Under the pieces are notes generated by a model. That model had not been told where the DNA came from. It saw only the letters and a list, made by a program, of their open reading frames with translations, and made no database searches. A stretch of DNA of 57,918 nt, taken from contig NZ_CAMLHF010000006.1 of the NCBI RefSeq assembly GCF_946479715.1, forward strand, positions 1 through 57,918, written 5' to 3'. The position numbers and the translations under genes are program-made. Below, piece after piece: positions 52,642-57,918 of the stretch (its first letter is position 1; each line of letters starts with the position of its first letter). The DNA is from an uncultured Pedobacter sp. Lineage in GTDB: Bacteria; Bacteroidota; Bacteroidia; Sphingobacteriales; Sphingobacteriaceae.

Positions 52642-53952
52642 TTACTTTTGCGTTACACGCACATCAATACGACGATTTTGTGCCCTTCCTTCTGGAGTAT
52701 CATTGCTCGCTATCGGATGATCCTGACCATAACCTTCGGCAGATAAACGCTTGGCATCTACTCCCAGTTTAATCAACGCCTGCATTGCTGTGTTCGCTCG
52801 TTCATTAGATATCTTCTGATTTACGGCAGCATCGCCAGTATTATCGGTATAACCACCCATTTTTAGCTGCACATTTGGATAAGCTTTTAAAATGGCAGCT
52901 ATATTTTTCAATTGCTCCTGAGATTCCGCTTTTAGCGTACTCTTTCCAGTCTCAAAATACAACCTATCAAATGTAAACCAGGTTGTTTTATCAACAGGTT
53001 TATTCTTATCCTCAATAAATGAAATCAGGCTGTTCTCTACAGAATTCTCAGCAATTCTAAGTTCAGTACCATCTGGCAATTTCTTGCTGATTTTAGCACC
53101 CAGATCCTTAACAAAATCTCCTGCCTCATTTAATTTACCTGCCACGGTTGATACCACTGCATCGGCAGCAGAATCTATCGTAGCACCTGCAGAGTCAACA
53201 TTAGCCGACAAAGAATCAGTAACATTGGTCATTTCTGTTTTATTACATCCAGATTTGCCCATAATCCACCATGCTCCTAGCAAAATAACAAGCAACGGTA
53301 TTAACCATTTTAAGAAGCTACCGCCCGATTTAGGTCGTTCTATTTCCGCATAGTTTGTTTTCGGCAATTTTACCTCATTTGGAATATTTGCTTTTGGTAT
53401 CTCTACCTTCGGTATATCAACTTTTGGAATATTAATACTGGCCAAACCTAAAGAATCGCTTAAACCACTTGGTAATGCGGCAGCGATATCCGATTTGCTT
53501 TCAAAGATCTTACCTAATAAATCGGAGATGCTCCATCCTTTACTGGCCATTAACTTAGAAATATAGCCTGTAATTAATGGAACAATCATGGCTAGCAAAC
53601 CTGTAGTTTTTGCACCACTTAAACCACTTGAAGAGGAAACTGCGTCCGTTACTGCTCCCGTATCGCCACCAAATAAGCCACCTAGCAAAGATTTGCCTTT
53701 CTCCAATAAAGAATCCTGATCATCATTTAATAAATCTGCAGGGTTACTGCCGGAACCGGTAACACCAGATAAGATATTGCCTAGAAAGCCTGTATCACCG
53801 CTGGCTCCATTTTTTAGGATGCCCGCTAAAATAGCTGGGATACCTGCTGAAAGCCCTGTTTGAACCTGATCTTCGGTTACGCCAGCTTTCTGACTTAAAG
53901 AAGAAATCGCATCACTGCCTATTTCATTCTTTATCATTTCAATTAAATTCAT
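52642..53952 (-). CDS. DUF937-OmpA fusion anchored in the inner membrane
   Basis: 436 residues and no signal peptide. Residues 1-160 are DUF937-like (MNLIEMIKNEIGSDAISSLS, AGIPAILAGILKNGASGDTG). A proline-rich pentad repeat follows (IPKVD, IPKVE, IPKAN, near residues 175-195), then a single membrane helix (LKWLIPLLVILLGAWWIM), a coiled linker and a C-terminal OmpA peptidoglycan-binding domain: LYFETGKSTLKAESQEQLKN, GGYTDNTGDAAVNQKISNER, EGYGQDHPIASNDTPEGRAQN RRIDVRV. The topology predicts DUF937 in the cytoplasm and OmpA in the periplasm. It may tie a cytoplasmic partner to the cell wall. Confidence 0.9.
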   Translation of the reverse strand: MNLIEMIKNEIGSDAISSLSQKAGVTEDQVQTGLSAGIPAILAGILKNGASGDTGFLGNILSGVTGSGSNPADLLNDDQDSLLEKGKSLLGGLFGGDTGAVTDAVSSSSGLSGAKTTGLLAMIVPLITGYISKLMASKGWSISDLLGKIFESKSDIAAALPSGLSDSLGLASINIPKVDIPKVEIPKANIPNEVKLPKTNYAEIERPKSGGSFLKWLIPLLVILLGAWWIMGKSGCNKTEMTNVTDSLSANVDSAGATIDSAADAVVSTVAGKLNEAGDFVKDLGAKISKKLPDGTELRIAENSVENSLISFIEDKNKPVDKTTWFTFDRLYFETGKSTLKAESQEQLKNIAAILKAYPNVQLKMGGYTDNTGDAAVNQKISNERANTAMQALIKLGVDAKRLSAEGYGQDHPIASNDTPEGRAQNRRIDVRVTQK

Positions 53953-54187
53953 GTTTATAGTTTTAAGTTAGCATTCTAAAATAAAAACAAACACCCTCTC
54001 CTTTAATCTCAAATGGTACATAAAAAAACAGAACGTACCTGCACTTTCATTAAATATAAGATTAAGCTGTTATAAATACAAATCTAATAACCTAATAACA
54101 AACCATTTAGGTGTCATTCATAACATCTTATCTCCTACAACAATTATTCAATACAGAAGTTTAAATTTGTAGAATAATAAATTTATT

Positions 54188-54661
54188 TTGGAGGAGCACA
54201 CTACATCAAAAATTTTTAATGAAGACTTTTATGAGGCAGGAAAAGAACTCTATGCCAAATATGGCGTTGAGCTTAGAGAGCTAAGTGCAAGAGAAAATAC
54301 AAACTATGGAGCTCGCAATTTTAAACTGCCAGGAAAAACTATTGAATTTAGGGTTTCTAAAATTACCCCTAAAAAAGTAGGTCAATTTGTTGCCATTTGG
54401 AGAAGAAATGAGCAAGGTTTAACCCAGCCTTTTGAAGAAGCAGACGAAATAGATTTCATGGTAATCAGCTCAAGAACTGAGCACAGCTTTGGACTATTTG
54501 TTTTTCCAAAATCCATTCTTATTGGGGAAGGAATTATTACAAGCAAGAAGAAAGACGGGAAACGAGGAATCAGAGTTTATCCGCCTTGGGACAAACCAAC
54601 AAATAAACAGGGTCAAAAAACTCAAAGCTGGCAGATAAAGTATTTCATCCATCTCAATTAA
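54188..54661 (+). CDS. MepB family protein
   Basis: 157 residues. Motifs SARENTNYGARNFKLPGKTIEFRV (split here as SARENTNYGARNF and GKTIEFRVSKITPKKVGQF), FVAIWRRN, DFMVISSRTEHSFGLFVFPK and GIITSKKKDGKRGIRVYPPW match MepB. In Staphylococcus mepB lies with the mepRA efflux genes; here there is no such neighbour. The only in-frame start that keeps the N-terminus is TTG at 54188, because no ATG occurs in frame before the conserved part. Function of the family is unknown. Confidence 0.85.
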   Translation: MEEHTTSKIFNEDFYEAGKELYAKYGVELRELSARENTNYGARNFKLPGKTIEFRVSKITPKKVGQFVAIWRRNEQGLTQPFEEADEIDFMVISSRTEHSFGLFVFPKSILIGEGIITSKKKDGKRGIRVYPPWDKPTNKQGQKTQSWQIKYFIHLN

Positions 54662-54788
54662 CCGAACAGATTTTCAGGTTAAAAATTTACCATTAAAATT
54701 TGATTATGCCCGTTTCACTACATTTTTAATAGGAAGAATTGTGTAGTGGTTCTACTTTCGGCTGTAAATAACATAAAAAATTACAGCC

Positions 54789-55457
54789 ATGAAAAAACTA
54801 ATTTTCTTACTTTTTGCAGTATCCATATTTTTTTCCTCTTGCGAAAAAAACACATTGGATCCATCCGGACAATTTAACATTAAAGTAGTAAATGCTTCGG
54901 CTTCGGCTACGGCCGGCCCACAGAGTTTCACTTTAGCCGGTTCAGTTCTGATTAGCGGAGGACTAAACTTCGCAGATGCCTCATCTTATATCAACACTGC
55001 CTCGGGAAAGAGACTGGTTACTGAGTTTAAAAACGAGGGAACCAATTCGGTTTATGCCTCTGGCGAGATCTGGACAACTAATGGCGTTAACTTTACGGTT
55101 TACCTTGCGGGAAAGGGCTCATCAGCACGCGTAAAAAACTTTCAGGACGATCTGGCATTACCAAACAATGGGCAGGCTAAAATAAAATTCATCCATTTAA
55201 GCGACAACGCGCCCTCTGATGTCACTGTAAAGTATGCCTCAGGAGATGATTTAGTAGGACATTTGATTTCAAATACAGAAAGCGGCTACAAATACGTAAG
55301 TCCCGGTACTATCTCTGTGCAATTACTAAATGCCTCTACTAAAAAGAACTTGGGCACCTTCGATATAGCGGACCTTCAGGCAGGCAAAATTTACACGCTT
55401 TATTTCGCAGACGATGCCAATGGTAACCTGGTAATGAACAAAGTTCTTTACAATTAA
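54789..55457 (+). CDS. DUF4397 lipoprotein
   Basis: 222 residues; signal LIFLLFAVSIFFSSC-EK. The middle and C-terminal part carry the DUF4397 theme: IKFIHLSDNAPSDVTVKYAS, VSPGTISVQLLNASTKKNLG, ADLQAGKIYTLYFADDANG. These are small beta-sandwich modules on surface lipoproteins with unknown ligands. It is a single gene, with the long inverted repeat about 90 nt downstream. Confidence 0.85.
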   Translation: MKKLIFLLFAVSIFFSSCEKNTLDPSGQFNIKVVNASASATAGPQSFTLAGSVLISGGLNFADASSYINTASGKRLVTEFKNEGTNSVYASGEIWTTNGVNFTVYLAGKGSSARVKNFQDDLALPNNGQAKIKFIHLSDNAPSDVTVKYASGDDLVGHLISNTESGYKYVSPGTISVQLLNASTKKNLGTFDIADLQAGKIYTLYFADDANGNLVMNKVLYN

Positions 55458-55549
55458 AAACAAAATTCTCGTTGTTAACGGAATTATATTCAGTTAAATA
55501 CCGCTTTAATAAAAATACAGAATAACATCATATTAATAACATAATAAAA

Positions 55550-55663
55550 ACATAGTTGAAATACCGTTGGTATACCCTTGATATACCATTGAAATACCGT
55601 TAATATACTATTAGGGTATTTCAATGGTATTCTAATAGTATGCTAACAGTATGTTAATTATGT
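55550..55663. repeat. Long imperfect inverted repeat with 11-bp periodicity
   Basis: Arms 55550-55598 and 55615-55663 (49 nt each) pair about a 16-nt loop: 38 Watson-Crick pairs, 5 G-T pairs and 6 mismatches by my count. The 16 loop-proximal pairs are perfect (ATACCATTGAAATACC / GGTATTTCAATGGTAT). The core 55559-55657 also splits into nine 11-bp units, each with ATAC (first five) or GTAT (last four) at positions 3-6 and ending TTG/TTA or CAA/TAA. It lies in the 335-nt gap between the DUF4397 gene and the DUF6266-like pair; no gene is seen in the rest of the gap, which is very AT-rich (TATATATA tracts). Confidence 0.85.
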
Positions 55664-55792
55664 ACTTTAATTGTATATATATTATTGTTATTATATTGTC
55701 ATAAATAATATATAAATAGCTGTATATCAGCCATAGTACTATCTTTATTAGTTTCCGCTGCATGGAGCAGCAGGAATTTTAAATAAAAAATC

Positions 55793-56461
55793 ATGGCAAT
55801 TGCAGAAAACGGCCCTAACGGCCACCACAGAGGGCGGATAGGAAACATAGTGTACTATGTTCTAAACGGCAAAAATGTATCGCGGACTATTGGCACAAGC
55901 ACCAAACCGCCTACTAACTCACAACTCAGATCCAGAATGGTAACTAAAATGTCGAGCGGATTGTTCCGTAATTTGCTCGATTTTATCAATACTGGCTTTG
56001 GTATAATAGCCATACAGGCTATGGACAATGCTTCCAACCAGGCAAAGTCATACAATAAGAACCGAATCATCAAAGGAGTTTATCCTGATCTGGAAATTGC
56101 TTATGATCAGCTACAGGTAAGCAAGGGTTCACTAAAGCCTGCACAAAACTGGCAGGTAGCATTGTATGCAGAAGGCTTGCAATACAGCTGGGATACTGAC
56201 CCCGAAATGCCCTGGCCAGACGCTACCGATCAGGTGATGATGATGGCTTATTTTCCAAAACAAGAGAAAGTAGTCTTTAATCTTTTTGGCAGCAGCAGAT
56301 TCTCTGGGGGTGATGTGTTGGAGATTCCACCAAGCTTGCGGGGCGAATACATGGAAACTTATGTCTCTTTTATTTCCGCCAATAGAAAGCAAGTAGCAGA
56401 CAGCAGCTATACCGGGCATTTTAACAGAGAAACTTCTGAAAATTTAACTTTAATTTCTTAA
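55793..56461 (+). CDS. DUF6266-like protein (first of a tandem pair)
   Basis: 222 residues, no signal. The N-terminus MAIAENGPNGHHRGRIGNIVYYVLNG is a divergent form of the conserved GxxGKVGxVVG start, followed by KPPTNSQLRSRMVTKMSSGLF. The C-terminal half (GSLKPAQNWQVALYAEGLQY, DQVMMMAYFPKQEKVVFNLF, EYMETYVSFISANRKQVADS, SYTGHF) matches the layout of the next gene. Such proteins are common in Pedobacter relatives, with no known function. It lies 2 nt before its paralogue and about 130 nt after the large inverted repeat. Confidence 0.8.
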   Translation: MAIAENGPNGHHRGRIGNIVYYVLNGKNVSRTIGTSTKPPTNSQLRSRMVTKMSSGLFRNLLDFINTGFGIIAIQAMDNASNQAKSYNKNRIIKGVYPDLEIAYDQLQVSKGSLKPAQNWQVALYAEGLQYSWDTDPEMPWPDATDQVMMMAYFPKQEKVVFNLFGSSRFSGGDVLEIPPSLRGEYMETYVSFISANRKQVADSSYTGHFNRETSENLTLIS

Positions 56462-56463
56462 TC

Positions 56464-57102
56464 ATGGGTATACAGAAATCAGGGATCCTGGGTCCCTTCC
56501 GCAATAAAGTAGGGCCGGTAGTTGGCCGCCGCCATAAAGGTCAGGATTTAATGATTCCGCTTCAGCGTAAAAGCGAAAAACCACCTACAGACAGTCAATT
56601 GGAAGCACGGTTTTTATTTGGTGTACTGAACGGCTTTCTAGCAAAGATCGACAAGCTGGTAAACGCTGGTTTTAAGGCTTTTGTAAAAAATAACACACCA
56701 GTAAATGCGGCTTACAAATACAACTCAGACCATGCTTTTATTAAGCAAGGCGAGCATTTTTTGCTCAACTATCCTAAGTTGGTATATAGCAGAGGGCATG
56801 TAGTTACTCCCGATGGTATACAGATCTCATCAGCCGAAGGGAAGATTACTTTTAGCTGGATGCCGCAAAAACAGTCAACATATTGCCAATTTACCGATCT
56901 GGCGAGTTTTCTGGTATACAATCCAGAAAAGGAAAGGGCAGTTATTTCGCAGGGAAAAGTGAATAGGTATGCGCAAAACTTTGTAATGGAGATGCCTGCA
57001 GATCATCTGGACGATACGGTGCATTGCTATATCAGCTTTGCCTCGGCCAATGGAAAGTTGCAGGGCGATAGTTTGTATGTAGGCGAGATAACGGTGGGGT
57101 AA
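56464..57102 (+). CDS. DUF6266 family protein (second of a tandem pair)
   Basis: 212 residues, no signal. The start MGIQKSGILGPFRNKVGPVVG with RRHKGQDLM is the classical DUF6266 opening, followed by KPPTDSQLEARFLFGVLNGFL, a segment with VNAAYKYNSDHAFIKQGEHF, and the C-terminal IQISSAEGKITFSWMPQ and VHCYISFASANGKLQGDSLYVG. It shares order and several motifs with the preceding gene (KPPT.SQL, YISFASANGK.Q.DS.Y.G), so the pair arose by an old duplication. Function unknown. Confidence 0.85.
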   Translation: MGIQKSGILGPFRNKVGPVVGRRHKGQDLMIPLQRKSEKPPTDSQLEARFLFGVLNGFLAKIDKLVNAGFKAFVKNNTPVNAAYKYNSDHAFIKQGEHFLLNYPKLVYSRGHVVTPDGIQISSAEGKITFSWMPQKQSTYCQFTDLASFLVYNPEKERAVISQGKVNRYAQNFVMEMPADHLDDTVHCYISFASANGKLQGDSLYVGEITVG

Positions 57103-57749
57103 CGCTCTCTATTTCGCTATATATGGGCGCAAAAAGCATTAAAAGTTGCTGTAGTTACATAGCAACAAGGCATCCATATTGCATAAACCATTTATCAGCA
57201 AGTAAATTTGTGTTTTTTTTGACGAAGAGATACTAAAGTTTTGGAGAGCCCTTGAGGAGTATGGCTGGACAGATTGCCACTACGTCTAGTAAAACACACA
57301 ATCCACTCCTCACATTAACTGTCGATTAAGAAAAAGACAGTTTTCGTTGTTATTCAAGAATCGTAATAAAGCCCCCCTATTTGTGTTGATATGCGGATTT
57401 GGGTTTTTGAACGAAAATTCACTTCCCCTAGTATACTTTAGGAAGAAAATTCCTCAACAGAATATGCAAGTGCATAACACTTTGTTTATGCTCGAATATT
57501 GAATAAAATGAACAAAATCAGAACTTATTCAAAACAAACTGTATTACAATAATTTAAGAACAAAAACCTCTCACTGACTTCCATTTCCCTCCGTTAAATA
57601 GTAACCTAAACGAAACTAAAACTGAATATAATGAACAAAAATCATTGAAAGAACTGTAATAAGTTTGCTATACCATACATCAAGGTAATTTTTTGTCCTA
57701 AAAATTATTCACTGATAGTATAGATTAAACTAATTTACCGCTCATAACC
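57103..57749. other. Intergenic region with short hairpins and no clear gene
   Basis: 647 AT-rich nt. Small inverted repeats: GTTGCT/AGCAAC (57145-57150, 57161-57166); TGAGGAGT/ACTCCTCA (57253-57260, 57305-57312); and AACTGTC/GACAGTT (57317-57323, 57336-57342) followed by TT, a possible weak terminator. A 24-codon frame without ATG at 57206-57280 (containing LKFWRALEEYGWTD) looks protein-like but cannot be assigned; it could be a gene remnant. No clear promoter. Confidence 0.4.
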
Positions 57750-57918
57750 TTGAAAGCTTGTCGCTCATATGTTCAACTTTTGGGATTACTGTTAACAGTG
57801 ATGTTGATGGTTTTTGGAGGCGAGGTGAAAGGGCAGACTTCGAACATTTATGCAACTTATGTAGGTCCCCCACCAACCAATACAGGTGGAAGTGCAGGGG
57901 CAGGGGGAAACGGTGGCA
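57750..57918 (+). CDS. Start of a glycine-rich exported protein, 3' end beyond the window
   Basis: An open frame from a TTG at 57750 to the right edge (56 codons). A signal peptide (LKACRSYVQLLGLLLTVMLM, ending near EVKGQ-T) leads into a low-complexity mature start: IYATYVGPPPTNTGG followed by SAGAGGNGG. Preceding in-frame codons reach a stop at 57726-57728 without ATG, and the first ATG (57801) would cut the signal. Such beginnings are common in large repetitive surface or adhesin proteins of Bacteroidota, but nothing more can be said from this fragment. Confidence 0.55.
   Translation, partial: MKACRSYVQLLGLLLTVMLMVFGGEVKGQTSNIYATYVGPPPTNTGGSAGAGGNGG

Noticed and set aside
55559..55657. CRISPR array interpretation of the 11-bp periodic units
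   Set aside because: Units are far too short, have no spacer-repeat alternation and reverse orientation half way; no cas genes nearby.
57206..57280. Possible gene fragment containing LKFWRALEEYGWTD
   Set aside because: Only 24 codons, no start codon and no family recognised; kept only as a note in the intergenic entry.

Overview
The window looks like chromosomal DNA of a Bacteroidota species, most likely Sphingobacteriaceae (Pedobacter-like). The base composition is AT-rich. There are SusC/SusD pairs, many lipoproteins with short Cys-terminated signal peptides, DUF5007/DUF5008/DUF4983/DUF5013-type surface proteins, a pair of DUF6266-like proteins and a C-terminally OmpA-like protein. No rRNA, tRNA, CRISPR array or intact insertion sequence was seen. 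All family names come from motif recognition by eye, not from a search.

Region 1 (1-9.4 kb). The left edge cuts a secreted minus-strand protein. A 49-codon tail of a flavin amine oxidase follows, then a secreted GATase/DUF4350-like protein. A tight four-gene minus-strand operon (8927 to 1922) resembles the planctomycete-type cytochrome sets: a PSCyt1/DUF1549/DUF1553 c-type cytochrome lipoprotein, a Tat-exported DUF1501 protein, an NHL-type propeller, and a membrane cytochrome carrying LRR and carbohydrate-binding-like domains.

Region 2 (9.4-22.7 kb). Minus-strand glycan degradation and outer-membrane genes: a GH95-like hydrolase with unusual residues at the expected active site, three small proteins, a GH36-like hydrolase coupled to a GH20 hexosaminidase, a TonB-dependent receptor, a fatty acid hydroxylase, and an Omp85-type barrel whose periplasmic part carries motifs resembling a FAM20/HipA-like kinase.

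Region 3 (22.7-25.4 kb). A plus-strand operon of ring-cleaving dioxygenase, serine esterase, pirin and a receiver-like protein without phospho-acceptor Asp resembles quinone/electrophile detoxification operons. It ends at a clear hairpin terminator.

Region 4 (25.4-44.3 kb). An eleven-gene minus-strand surface locus: SusC1-SusD1-FAS1/discoidin lipoprotein-DUF5007-SusC2-SusD2-FAS1-TIG/delta-60 lipoprotein-degenerate alkaline-phosphatase/LamG lipoprotein-DUF1735/CBM6 lipoprotein-PKD/DUF5013 lipoprotein. It holds two uptake pairs and many binding proteins, but no recognisable glycoside hydrolase, lyase or regulator. It is the best candidate for an undescribed system.

Region 5 (45-49.5 kb). Divergently, a plus-strand operon encodes a polyphosphate-glucokinase-like ROK kinase, 6-phosphogluconate dehydrogenase, glucose-6-phosphate dehydrogenase and 6-phosphogluconolactonase. 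This is glucose phosphorylation plus the oxidative pentose phosphate pathway, closed by a strong terminator.

Region 6 (49.5-57.9 kb). Mostly single genes: a Tat-exported phosphoesterase, a DUF4833 protein, two unknown proteins, an inner-membrane DUF937-OmpA fusion, MepB and a DUF4397 lipoprotein. Then comes a striking 114-nt long imperfect inverted repeat built on an exact 11-bp period, followed by two tandem DUF6266-like proteins and the start of a glycine-rich exported protein cut by the right edge.
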